Source: Whitmania pigra (lineage: Eukaryota > Annelida > Clitellata > Hirudinida > Haemopidae). Taken from it: a DNA stretch of 64,000 nucleotides. A program made the translations under genes and the position numbers. This document shows, piece after piece, positions 50,301-64,000 of the stretch; position 1 is the stretch's first letter, and each line of letters begins with the position of its first letter. The stretch covers positions 1,937,501 through 2,001,500 of the forward strand of contig JAJTWR010000329.1 of assembly GCA_021613335.1 (NCBI GenBank), read 5' to 3'. A model generated the notes under the pieces. It had not been told where the DNA came from. It saw only the letters and a list, made by a program, of their open reading frames with translations, and ran no database searches.

Positions 50301-51248
50301 CGCTCGAAGGTCGAGCTCGAGCAGTAATTGCTTAATAAAGCGTAATAATTCTCGACCTGAAGAAAAACGTTGACTACTTCTGTGTGGCCGTACTGAGACG
50401 CACTGTGCAGTGCCGTGTCACCGTCGAGATTCTGAAATTGACAACCACGAGATGCTCTAGAACAAGCAATGCAGCATATGTTTCCCATGCCTCGATTTCT
50501 ATTAATAGCTGTTAATGTCTACTAATCATTAATGAAATGTTCACTGTTAAATTGAGAAAAAATTAAATTAAGGTAATTTAGTTTTAAGTACTTGATTGTT
50601 AATTATGGCTACTGAAGGTCCATTTGTTAAAAGAATTTGACAAATCTCAAAGTTTCCCCTCCATGCAGCTAAGTGGAGTGGGTAACATCCCTTTTGATCT
50701 GGTATATTTGCTGAGGCTTGGTACTTTAACAGTAATTCCACAATTTCTCTTTTTGAAAAAAAAAAAAAAATTGTTAATAAAGTTTCTTGTAGAACAGAAT
50801 TTAAAATGTTGAATATATTTGTGATACATATTCTGTGAAAAAATAAGTTCTTACATTCTAACTCCAAATAAAAAACAATTTCATTTAAGGCTATTTAAGG
50901 AATTTAATAGATTTTGCTTATTTCAGATGACAAAGTGAAAAACAATGTAAAGCTTACTTATGATTGTTCAGAGCTGCAAAATGAAGCGGGGTTTCCCCAT
51001 TTTGATCTTGACAATTTACATTTGGGCCTTTTAGAAAGCTACAAACATTTCAAAATCTTGATCAACTTGTTGTGACTAACGCAATTATAATTCTAACAAT
51101 TTATAACAAATATAATAACAAATAAAACTTGCCCTAGTGTTTGTATAGAGGTGGGCCATTTGCTTTTTGATTTAGAAGAAAGTAATTTTTCAACAATTGC
51201 AATATTTCCTGATCGAGCTGCGTCCAACAAATCACTCTCTTTACCCAT
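41307..51248 (-). CDS. ANKS1A: ANKS1 (Odin-like) ankyrin-SAM-PTB adaptor
   Basis: Twenty-five in-phase exons, 1096 aa, near the vertebrate length. Exons: 51248-51133, 51038-50958, 50748-50592, 50431-50357, 50263-50036, 49865-49790, 49144-49043, 48852-48708, 48499-48417, 48239-48169, 48107-47711, 47426-47296, 47024-46862, 46723-46530, 45999-45889, 45587-45467, 45309-45206, 45028-44923, 44475-44351, 44113-44027, 43750-43652, 43263-43192, 42851-42765, 42485-42348, 41528-41307. The N-terminus [20 protein letters not shown] and about six ankyrin repeats ([49 protein letters not shown]) come first. A Pro/Ser linker follows ([13 protein letters not shown]), then two SAM domains ([22 protein letters not shown]) and a PTB domain ([36 protein letters not shown]). 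ANKS1 proteins bind and stabilise Eph and EGF receptors. Intron 1 has a GC donor. Confidence 0.96.
41597..42104. mobile_element. Tigger-like MITE in ANKS1 intron 24
   Basis: Ends cagtcatacccagttaactt (left) and, reversed, caatggaccccatttgtttc followed by ttctgttaacttgcc (right), with TA on both outer sides. About 508 bp without a transposase ORF. The inverted repeats match only partly, so the assignment is moderate. Confidence 0.5.
42246..42332. repeat. 36-bp tandem repeat in ANKS1 intron
   Basis: About 2.5 copies of gaattgttgaaataataatg-ttgatgtgaatat. It lies 16 bp beyond the donor end of the exon 42485-42348. Confidence 0.85.
42851..42988. repeat. 53-bp minisatellite carrying copies of a 3' splice site
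   Basis: 2.6 copies of a 53-bp unit starting cctgctaac (42851, 42904, 42957). On the gene strand each unit ends in gttagcagg, the acceptor used by the ANKS1 PTB exon that starts at 42851. The acceptor and its upstream context are therefore present three times, 53 nt apart. Confidence 0.9.
44471..44597. repeat. 33-bp minisatellite at an ANKS1 acceptor
   Basis: About 3.8 copies of aaaacctgttttgtcaaaga-aaataatataatc (44471, 44504, 44537, 44570). The first copy contains the acceptor of the SAM2 exon starting at 44475 (gene strand aacag/gtttt), and the third copy regenerates an AACAGG. Confidence 0.9.
49654..49788. repeat. 23-bp minisatellite at an ANKS1 donor
   Basis: Five to six copies of tgtcaatcaatctttaacct-att. 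The array runs into the donor (gtaggt on the gene strand) of the ankyrin exon ending at 49790. Confidence 0.9.
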
Positions 51249-51636
51249 TATTCCTTATGGAGTGAGGTAAATATCATTTCCTATGACCGCAATCAAAATT
51301 CTGCTTAACTTTAATGTCCGGAATCGAACCACTTCTTTATCGATTACTAAAGTGGTGAATACTTACTAAAAAACAAATAGCAAATAACTCTTACAAGACC
51401 TTTGCCAATCTTAACAGCATCATTTATCCCGGAAACTTTCTTCCGTATCAACATCTGTCTTACACTCAAAGGCCTTTTAATTCACATGGCAACAAGACTT
51501 AGCCTTTCGACTAGCTTAAACAAAGATAACTTCACACATCCGAATAAATTTTGCATTGCTTAAATTGAATGTAGTTAATGAATTTAAACTTGATATCTTG
51601 TTTCTTTGTTTACAATTTGTGTTTATATATTAAAAG
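51249..51636. promoter_or_regulatory. Shared spacer between divergent ANKS1 and FBXO45
   Basis: 388 bp separate the two ATGs. No TATA box at an obvious position. Compact spacing suggests a bidirectional promoter; this is inference from position only. Confidence 0.55.
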
Positions 51637-53057
51637 ATGGCCGTTTATAACGGTGGGGGCTACGTCTATCATCCTGCAGAAAAAAGTTATAGTAAATCTT
51701 CTAATCAGAATGTAAGAAGCATAAATAGCAAGAAATCTTATCAAGTATGCTGGGCTAACAACGTACCTCAATTTATACTAGAATATTTGTTTTCCTATCT
51801 CAGCCTTGAGGATTTGAGAAACTGTGCACTTGTTTGCACAAAGTGGTATAAGTGAGCAATGTTTCTTACTGGTTTTGCTTAATGTAAACATAGTTTTTAT
51901 TTTATTTGCTTCAGCACATTTTGCTTATTTTAGTCAATAATATTAACTTAAGGAAGAAAAGGATATTAATAACCTTATGCATCAATTGTTTGAAACATGT
52001 AGTTGTAGAATGGCTTTTTCTTAGTGTCAATACAGTTTGTATTTTGTTTGCATTCTGCTTTGGCACGTTTTGCTAAAGTTAGTTATTAATATTGCTAACT
52101 TTTACATCACTTGTTTGAAACATGTGATTGCAGAATACTGAATGATGAAAACAACGATGTCTGGAGGCTACATTGCATTCACAAACTTGCTCAAGAAGCT
52201 CTAAACTCAGACATACTTAGCGATGCTCCTTCTTATAAGAACAAGGTGCGAGCATTTTATTATGCCTGGAATCCGAACGACTGCTCCAGGAATATTTACG
52301 TAAAAAGCAACGGCTTCACGTTGCACCGAAATCCCGTCGCTCAAAGCACCGACGGCGCGAGAGGGAAACTCGGTTTTAGAAACGGAAGGCATTGCTGGGA
52401 GGTGCGTTGTTTTTGCAAATTTTTAACGTCGCTTTGTTTCAAAATGCCGTCCGTACTTTAAGGTTTGGTGGGAAGGTCCGCTCGGAACTGTGGCCGTCGT
52501 TGGCATAGCAACAAAAGCAGCACCGATGCAGTCCCACGGCTACGTTGCCCTTCTCGGAAGTAATTCCGAAAGTTGGGGGTGGAATTTGGTCGACAACCAT
52601 TTGATCCACAATGGAGACGGTCATGGAAACTATCCGCACCTCAACAATGCCCCGACATATCAAGTGCGATTTTCTGAGCAGGCCTACTCGATTATGTTAT
52701 TTTATGGAAAATTAATACTCGTGTTTCAGGTTGGTGAAAAGATCAGAGTCATTCTGGATTGTGATGACAATACCCTTGCATTTGAGAAAAACTATGAATT
52801 TTTAGGTATGCCCTTTTCACGGTTGTTTGTGATAACCAGTGTTAACCCCAACCGTAGCTTCTAATTTTCTATATTAAAAAATATTTTCTACATTAGAAAA
52901 AAATTTACAACTTGAGCACATCTCCCTAAATGAAAAATCCATTGCAGGAGTTGCTTTTCGTGGCTTACCCGATGTCCGGCTTTACCCGGCGGTGTCGACC
53001 GTTTTCGGCAACACGGAAGTTTCCATGGTGTACCTCGGTCATCCGCTGGATGGGTGA
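51637..53057 (+). CDS. FBXO45: F-box/SPRY protein FBXO45
   Basis: Five in-phase exons: 51637-51851, 52134-52401, 52463-52663, 52730-52805, 52948-53057; 289 aa (human 286). The F-box lies at about residues 42-72 ([30 protein letters not shown]), followed by a linker and a SPRY domain ([90 protein letters not shown]). It is the substrate receptor of an atypical Skp1-PAM/Highwire ubiquitin ligase acting at synapses and in axon biology. It is very strongly conserved. It is head-to-head with ANKS1. Confidence 0.97.
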
Positions 53058-54636
53058 AAATAACCTACAAATAGGAAGTTTTCATTGGAATGTTCCCAAG
53101 TCTTTTGTAGGATTACTTTACCATTTTTGATAATTTTTGAGTTTGTCAGTTGAATTAATGTTTTTCACCACCATGTTCCGTATTTATTCTGTTTACTTTG
53201 TTTCGTCGATATGCTATCCATTATCAAGATGCTAATTTCCATTGTCTGCAGATACATTCCACATTGTATTGTTGTGCTTCCTCTGTAACTTTGGAAGTGC
53301 CCTATCGCAGAATGTTTTGTATTTGGCAAACTACGTTTGGATTCTTGATCTCATGCGTTTTACGAGTCCCGATACGTGCCACGAACGTGAAGGCATGCAT
53401 AAATAACGAACTAGTCAGTATGTTTTTCTCGTGCATCGGTCTGCAGCATTCGATAAGTCTACGTGCCGATATTGACACGAGACCGTCTCTCCCTTTTGTT
53501 TGAATGGAATTAGGTAGCAGTGTTTTGCCGAAGAGCAAAGAGAAGTAGCACCTTTGTAATTATTTTTGGTCATCACCTGTAGCTCTGTTATTATGAATGA
53601 TTTTCTGGTGACAGCGTTTTAAAATTGTGTTTATTTGTTCGTAATGCTTTCCCAAGGTAACCAGGGAATTATATTTCACTCTTGTTTCTGAAGATTTTTT
53701 ATAAGGTGACTATTGGGCTATTTCAGATGTTAATTCTTATGATTACTCAAAAACCTTTTTTTTTTAAATGGGATGAATATTGCTTTAACTGTTGGCTCCT
53801 ATCTCCAAAAATCATGACCTTCATATCTTCAAAAATCTTTGTGACTGCAGTTGCTTTTTTTTAGTGCATTTTGACATCTGTTAATGTGGATTTTGATATT
53901 ATTATGACTTTGTGAGATCCCTGTCCACATGTTGCTACTTTTTATTGCTGAATACACTCTGAACTGTTTTATGCTAATCATGCTAAATCATTTTTGAAAG
54001 TTGTTTCCTCAGTTTGATATTGTAAAGAAAAGGCAAGAGTGGTGAAACGTTATTGGGAGCGGGTCAATTTGTTCACAAGTGAGAAGTAGTGATGGGATAT
54101 AAAAAGCAGCAATGAGTTATCTCACAAGGAAAAGTTTAGCGGAGGGTTACCCATCTCTTTCCTCTTAAAAAGTTGAAGTGACATCCCTATTATAAAATGG
54201 TTTTTTAAAATGGTACATGCTTGGGAGACTCATCATTGTGACTATCTGTAAAAAAAGAAACGCACAATTCGAAAATGTAAGCTGAAGGCAGGTTCGTTAG
54301 GAATTTTTTAAATTGCTGAAGTGGTTCCTGCTTATTAGAATTGTCAGGCATGAAGAATCGATGGGTCGACCTAGGATAGACCTAACTCAGAGTCGTTACG
54401 GTTTATTATAAAAACTGGTTATATTGATCAGGATCATTTTATTACTTACATTTTAGGCCAAATTATGTTACGAACAAACTTCCTTGCTAAATAAGTTACC
54501 AATATTTTAACCAAATAATGAATTTTTAAGTTAGCATTGTAAAATTTTAAAATTATTGGTTTCTTTACAGATGTGATAACAGTTTACGTTCACCTATCTT
54601 TGTTAATTTGTAAACATCATATTTATGCACAAAAAA
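53058..54636 (+). other. FBXO45 3' flank and TGS1 upstream region
   Basis: About 1.6 kb without a supported exon; T-rich, probably a long FBXO45 3' UTR. Open frames (for example 53198-53503) lack homology and codon-like composition. Confidence 0.5.
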
Positions 54637-58389
<3,753 letters not shown>

Positions 58390-58868
58390 ACGCTCTGATC
58401 TTGCCATCACCATCATCAAACAACCTTTGAAACATTGAAGATTCTGTTATATTAAATCTCCTCTTACTTAATTATTTGTCAACATTGATAAAGTCAGCCT
58501 TGCATTCTGCAGCTTCCCACTCCAGCCAACTAAATATCATCTGTTTAAGTATTTGTTGAGTTGACCTTGTTTATGTTAGGGGGAAAAATATTTTTTGAGT
58601 GCTTTTGATGTTGTGGATGATGTTGTATTGGATTCAACAACCATGAAATAAATCTGGAATTTTGTTACAATCTTGCAAAGATTTTCATGAGAATGTTAAG
58701 GTTAAATCAACAGTATTTTGTACAAGCATGCATTGTTTCAACAGTGGTAATCACTCCAACTACCTAGTCAAGACATCAAGTAAATTGTTGGTCATCGACA
58801 ATAAGCATAGTTTGGTGGGCGCAACAAAGCTACAGGAAACAAAAGTCATTTGAAACTCGTGGACCCTC
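58390..58868. other. Convergent 3' flanks of TGS1 and SERINC
   Basis: Contains the TGS1 polyA signal (58647-58652). No other gene seen. Confidence 0.6.
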
Positions 58869-61800
58869 TCAATTGAATTCCCTGTTGGTCAGGATGAGTG
58901 GGGCAACCATGGTCCAGGAGTAAATGAGCAGGCAAACCCAACTGGAAGAAATTTTCACCCACATGGCAGGCTCGTTGCTCAACATGTACTTTATGTCAGA
59001 AGTTGGCCTAAAATGTTACTAAGTGTTAAGTAAAGATGGATTGAAAAAGATTAAGTCCGGTGATCAGATAAAGTTGCTGATAACTTACTTGTACCAGTGG
59101 GTGAGAGTCATCATGATGTACAGAGAAGCAATCATGAAAATGAAGTGGAAGAAACTGTAACTGTAGGCCACTCCGTCACCCTCGTCGTCCCATGATTTGC
59201 CGCCTTGTTTCTCTGCATCGCTCGAGGCTTCAACAAACCACATCTCATTAGTGCATTAAGTTTCCCAGTGTCAAGTTAATGGCTAATAAAATAAGACAAA
59301 GCTGAGGGAATCAAACAAAAGTGAGATCTTAAAAACATAGGAAATGATTGGTTAAGCTGAAAGCAGATGTGTTAGTAAGGAAAACAACTTGTTATTGTTA
59401 AACGTTTAAAGAAAGTGACGACAAAAAATTCAAAACAAAACCCCATTGGATTCCGACCATTCAAAATCTCTGGAAATAACATGCAGTTTTTAAAGTTAAA
59501 ATGAATTAGAGCACCTTTGTTCACAGTAAAATCGATCAAAACCTAACAGGCTGTTAACAAAATGAATCTAAACCGAGCTAATGGGCTTAACAGACGGATT
59601 GTAACGTATTAGAACATTTAATCGACATTTACCTTCGTCGTCGAGTATTGATGCGCCATTGTTAGATATCTTCAACTTTGACATGTTATTCATCGAGCTG
59701 GTTCTTATGCTACAGAGTTCAACAATAAACTGAAGATAACTTGGAAATAACATGTCATGAAAATCAAAAAAAATAAGCTCAACATAAAAATAAATATAAA
59801 AAAAATTGTCAAAATACAAAAGAAACAAAACATAAGAGCCTCAAAGTGAGTGGAATTTGTGATTTTTCAAGGATCTCATGCAAATGACCAGAGACAAACT
59901 CAGGACACAAATCCAATTATCTCACTGTCGGTCAGCACGGCGATTTCATCGTTTGGTTTCTTAATAATCTTGCCGTACATGCTGGATTTTACACTGGCAA
60001 TGTTTGTCAAAAACATTTGCTACACTGAACATTGATATAAAATATAAACAGCAGATAACAAAAGTCAATCGGTGCTACCATTATCGGCATTTTTGATGTA
60101 ACGCTCACAGTGCAAAAGAAAGTGATAAAGACACTAAACAACACAAATGTTATCTTAAAAATAAATTATGTCAATAGTTAACAAATAAATTGCTTAAATT
60201 TATTGTGAATGTGATTCTTAAGAGTCTTGATAAATTAACCTGCAATGCATTTATATTCATCATGCGACCTAACAAGCTTACATCACCGCCTCATTGAAAT
60301 GCACAATCTCAAAGAAGCATCACGTTCTAATTCATCTTCCTTAAACTTCTTATCAAGGAGGATGTAATAAATGGCTGCTAAATTATTCACGTGAGTACTT
60401 AATTTGCATTCATACCTCACGCGACCGACGTTACCTGGAATAAATGACGCAAGCCAGGAAAATGACGAGGGAAAGGATGCTCTTCCAGTCGAATCCGACA
60501 CCATTTGAAATGTCCATGTCACCGCTTGTGGAATTTCCAGGATTTATGATTTCAATGAAAGATGGATTGCAATTGTGGTCTGAAAATGAGGTTAATCATC
60601 CTCAGTGATTCATATGTTACTGAGGTCTGCATGACAATAACAGGATATCTGTTGAATCAGTTATGCTGCATCACAACAAATCTAATTAGGAGCTGAATCA
60701 TACCCTACCCAGACTTATTTCATAAACACATAGAACAAATTTAAAAAAATGATTGATAAATGGAAATATTCAGAAATACTTTTGATAATCAAAGAAGAGA
60801 ATATTAATCATGAATAAAACACATTGCGTACTTGGATTGTTAGTCATTGCAGACCAGGTGAGGTACATTGTGTAAAGAGTAATAAGAGATGATTGGAGTA
60901 GACCAGATCTTGGATTAGCTGCAAGTTAATTACTGTTAAGCATAATAAAACTAAGTTAATTATCATCACAATAATAATTACAGCAAGTTAATTATTGTTA
61001 TGCATAGCAACAGTAACCAAGAACAATGATACACATTGAATGAATTACAAACTCTCAGGCAATCTTACCCTCTTGAATCTTTGGCAGTATGGACCCAACA
61101 GAAGCCAAAACACAGAGAATCAAATTGAAACTCACAAAGAACTTGTGTACTCCACAGTCCCCCTATCAAATCATTCAATCAATGCAAAATTACTTAAAAA
61201 GTCAGATGCTTGTCATTAATATTCATACTCATTAATATTTATAAAAAGAGAAAAAAAATGAGAGAAGACATTTAGTGACTAACATGATGGGCATAATACA
61301 AATAGAAGAGAACAACAACAGCCAGTGACACTGCATAAAAGAAGATGGTGAACACAAGGAGCCCTGTTGGATTAATTGTGATGATTTGAAAAACAATGTC
61401 ACATAATCATAAAAGCAGAACCGAGCCTTCTAAGCACCTGCAAACCAGATCTTGTTTTCGGTCTCTTCGTACTTTCCAATCCAGCTTTCATTCCACGTGT
61501 GAGCAAAATCAACGAGGAGGATGAGTTGGATGAGGATGAAAATGAATGCTCCGATCATTCCGATGACCATCCAAGCTGTAGATGAAGATTTTCTCTCAAT
61601 TTAACGATAAAACTAATTAACATCATTCTAATGTAATATTAATTAATTAATAATTTAGGGGTGATTTAAAGCTATCTATAGAAACGTGTGTGTTTTTCCA
61701 CCTTGTCTGAAGTTTAGTTCTGCCTCTCCATTGATAAAAAATGCCCCGACACATATTCCAATGAGAATGAGGATTTTGAAAAACCAAAATCTAGTTTTAA

Positions 61801-62676
61801 AAAGCTATTAGAATCAGTCCTAATTTGTTTCAAAAAAGCTTTAAAGAATTTCTATGAATCCTTTTCATAAAATAAATTCATATTTACTGAGTTTATTTAT
61901 TTTTAAATATTAAATTGATAATAGTCTGCTGAACTTGCTGAGAAGTTCACGTCTAACAAACCCATTTTGGATTGCAGATCTGGGATCTTTTGAAGTCTTT
62001 ACATTAATCATGATGAGACAGAATAAGAAGAAAAAGCAGGCCATTGCAAAACAAACTTTGTAAACAGCCATATAACCAACAAATGAATTGCAATCCAATG
62101 TAAGTTTTTCACAAATAAAATCCAGCTAAAATGCAATAATTAATAGATTTAATAATAATGTAAAATTGGCTCTCAATGACATTCTTATGTAATATAGGTT
62201 AAAGTAGAAGACCTTTGCAAGTTGTGCTGAAACTGAAGGATTGAGCATGATGCAAGCCACAACCGTTCCAAGCAGAAGAATCATTGCATAGGCAATCCTT
62301 GTTGCCACCGAATTTCTTGTAGAGGGACACATGCTACAACAAAGACTACAGGCAGCATTTCCAAAGCAACAAGCCACCTGTTGACATTTTAGGATTGTCT
62401 CAAATTTGAAATAATTAATATGTAATCTAAATGTTTATCACAATTTCTTTATCAAAGTTCCAGCTTCCCGGAAGCCAAATTTTTATTTGTTCGCCAAGAT
62501 AATGTAATATAATTACGTAATATGAAATTTTGCATTTTATTTTAAATCCTTATTGAATGAACTGGCTGTTTATGAGTATCATATGATCGCACTGATTCTG
62601 TCGTCTCACTGGACAGAATAACACAAAATGTAAATGGAGTTACCGAAGAGGCTAGGGATCCCAGAGCACAACCCAT
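58869..62676 (-). CDS. SERINC: Serine incorporator (SERINC) multipass membrane protein
   Basis: Twelve exons plus one alternative: 62676-62644, 62377-62213, 62125-61962, 61790-61702, 61575-61438, 61363-61284, 61162-61069, 60918-60832, 60579-60435, then either 59993-59926 or 59709-59633, 59227-59089, 59007-58869. This gives 446 or 449 aa. Text: [11 protein letters not shown], the Cys-rich [127 protein letters not shown]. About ten membrane segments. SERINCs are linked to lipid scrambling and serine-lipid metabolism; some vertebrate members restrict retroviruses. The short first exon fixes the start; a GTG start at 62377 is not needed. Confidence 0.97.
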
Positions 62677-63244
62677 GTTTAGATTTATTCTGGATCTTCG
62701 ATTCTCACTAAAGAGCGAAACCGATATTACGTTGTTCTTCTCCTTCCTGAGTAGTTAATTATAATATTGCTCTAAAAATAACTGTGTAAACAGGTTGAGT
62801 TCTGATTAATAACGTAAAAACACAAAACAAATTTTATTTAATTAAAGAACAAATAATTACTAATAATTTTTTTAATTATTAAAATATATTAAATTTAATT
62901 TATATTTTTACAAAATGTGTCAAATTTTAATTCGTATTGTCTAATAAGATAAAACTACCACGTTTATTTGGAAATAAAGTCAAAAAGTCAAAAATTAAAT
63001 TTAATGTTTTAAATTTAAAGTGCTAAGAAGATTCTAGTGCATGTCATCAGGTTTTGTAGAGCGGCCGAACAAGGCGCTGCAGACAATGCAGCTGATCGAT
63101 TGAGTTGTGCTTAACGTCTGGAGCCTTTGGAGCTGAGATGTGGCCATGTGGAGAACTCGAATGATATGATACGAATAAAATTCAGTTCGAATCATTGCAC
63201 CTTCATTTCTGGATGAATGTAAAAACTGCTAAGAGTTTCGACCA
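62677..63244. promoter_or_regulatory. Shared spacer between divergent SERINC and RIM-BP
   Basis: 568 bp between start codons, AT-rich in the middle (about 62815-63000), with GC-richer shoulders (62640-62720 and 63050-63140). It would contain both 5' ends unless RIM-BP has further upstream exons inside SERINC. Confidence 0.45.
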
Positions 63245-64000
63245 ATGGATGACAGTGGTGTCAACACGTGTGCATTTCAAGTTTTCATTGCAAAGTATGG
63301 CTACGATCCCGTCAGTCTATCTCCTAACGATAATCCAGATGCAGAACTTGCGTTCTCAGCTGGGGATTACCTTTTCATATACGGAGATGTTGATGAGGTT
63401 TGTGATTGCGTTGAAGATTGAGAATACAAAATAATAATGTTAGACGTTGGATTGATTTAGGATGGTTTTTATGAGGGAGAGCTTATGGATGGGAAAAAGG
63501 GATTGGTGCCATCTAATTTTATCGAGAAAGTACCCGGTACGTTTTAACTTGTTTGTTCGCTTCTAGGAAATTTTTTAAACAATAAACATCACTTTTCTCA
63601 GATGAAGATCTCAAGGATTTAGATAAAACATTTGGAAATGGCATAGATTTCACTCCTGTTATTGACTTTCCAAGTAATGTTATATTGATACAAACATGCC
63701 AATGCGTTTTGCTTAAAGAAATAAAAATTATTTAGCCCTGGACTCCCCGGCACAACCGATTATAACAGAAATTATCGACAGGAGTTGTGTAGGTGTGTAT
63801 GTACGTTCGCATTTTTATTGGGAATTATTTCAAAAGGTTTCAACTTGAAACTTTCTTGATTATATATCATTCATCGCAATTTGTCCTCCCAAATCCGCAA
63901 AGTCCCGCCACCAAAGGACTTGCATCAGGAAAGGCAGCTCAGTTGCAGTTACCTGGTCGCCTGGTTTCCTCCTGAAGAGAGCATTTTGCAGGCCGAAGGC
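63245..64000 (+). CDS. RIMBP2: RIM-binding protein, 5' part (continues beyond window)
   Basis: Five exons in phase: 63245-63397, 63461-63536, 63602-63673, 63736-63792, 63903 to the edge. The start MDDSGVNTCAFQVFIAKYGY is the first ATG after an in-frame stop. An SH3 domain follows (YGYDPVSLSPNDNPDAELAF, AGDYLFIYGDVDE, DGFYEGELMDGKKGLVPSNF), with the spacing typical of RIM-BP SH3 domains. A linker leads into the first strand of a fibronectin type III domain (VPPPKDLHQERQLSCSYLV, AWFPPEES). RIM-BPs tether calcium channels to RIM at presynaptic active zones. Other family members have an N-terminal SH3 and coiled coil, so earlier exons or an alternative promoter may exist. Confidence 0.92.

Noticed and set aside
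62126..62377. Start of SERINC at a GTG (MACCFGN...)
   Set aside because: A proper ATG exon (62676-62644) joins in phase at that exact base, which is an acceptor.
63195..63434. 79-aa ORF starting MHLHFWMNV
   Set aside because: Different frame from the RIM-BP SH3 exon that covers the same bases.

Overview
The window is nuclear DNA from an AT-rich, intron-dense invertebrate animal. Ten single-copy metazoan genes with short introns and mostly GT-AG (three GC-AG) splice sites were rebuilt by hand from frame and phase continuity. Retention of XPO5, ANKS1, FAM193, EEIG/FAM102, RIM-BP and many introns points to a slow-evolving bilaterian such as a lophotrochozoan (mollusc, annelid, brachiopod). That placement is inference; no species is identifiable.

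Layout. 0-8 kb: repeat-rich and damaged. It holds a frameshifted exon at the left edge, CAT/GTC microsatellites, a pogo/Tigger-like transposon with a SINE inside it, a lesion-bearing gene end, and a dead hAT element. 8.1-17.8 kb: CIAO2B (-) and FAM193 (+), divergent. 18.8-21.8 kb: EEIG/FAM102 (-). 22.2-24.9 kb: an unassigned NACHT-like STAND NTPase (-). 25.2-33.7 kb: XPO5 (-, 32 exons, 1207 aa, every phase closes). 34.5-37.0 kb: an intronless TRIP12-type HECT ubiquitin ligase (-). 37.4-39.5 kb: RT and RNase H remnants of non-LTR elements, a SINE sharing the LINE tail, and a poly-G minisatellite. 41.3-51.2 kb: ANKS1 (-, 25 exons, 1096 aa). 51.6-53.1 kb: FBXO45 (+). 54.6-58.4 kb: TGS1 (+). 58.9-62.7 kb: SERINC (-). 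63.2 kb to the right edge: RIM-BP (+, incomplete).

The genes are housekeeping and neuronal functions without an operon-like relationship: Fe-S targeting, small-RNA and snRNA biology (XPO5, TGS1), ubiquitin ligation (HECT, FBXO45), synapse (FBXO45, RIM-BP), receptor signalling (ANKS1) and lipid handling (SERINC). Three divergent pairs share 0.4-0.75 kb intergenic spacers.

I found no new multi-gene system. The most notable observations are: a probable mutually exclusive exon pair in SERINC; intronic minisatellites that copy 3' splice sites in ANKS1; three GC-AG introns; a LINE/SINE pair with a shared 3' tail; an unassigned STAND NTPase; and several coding lesions confined to the first 9.4 kb, against lesion-free multi-exon genes elsewhere.
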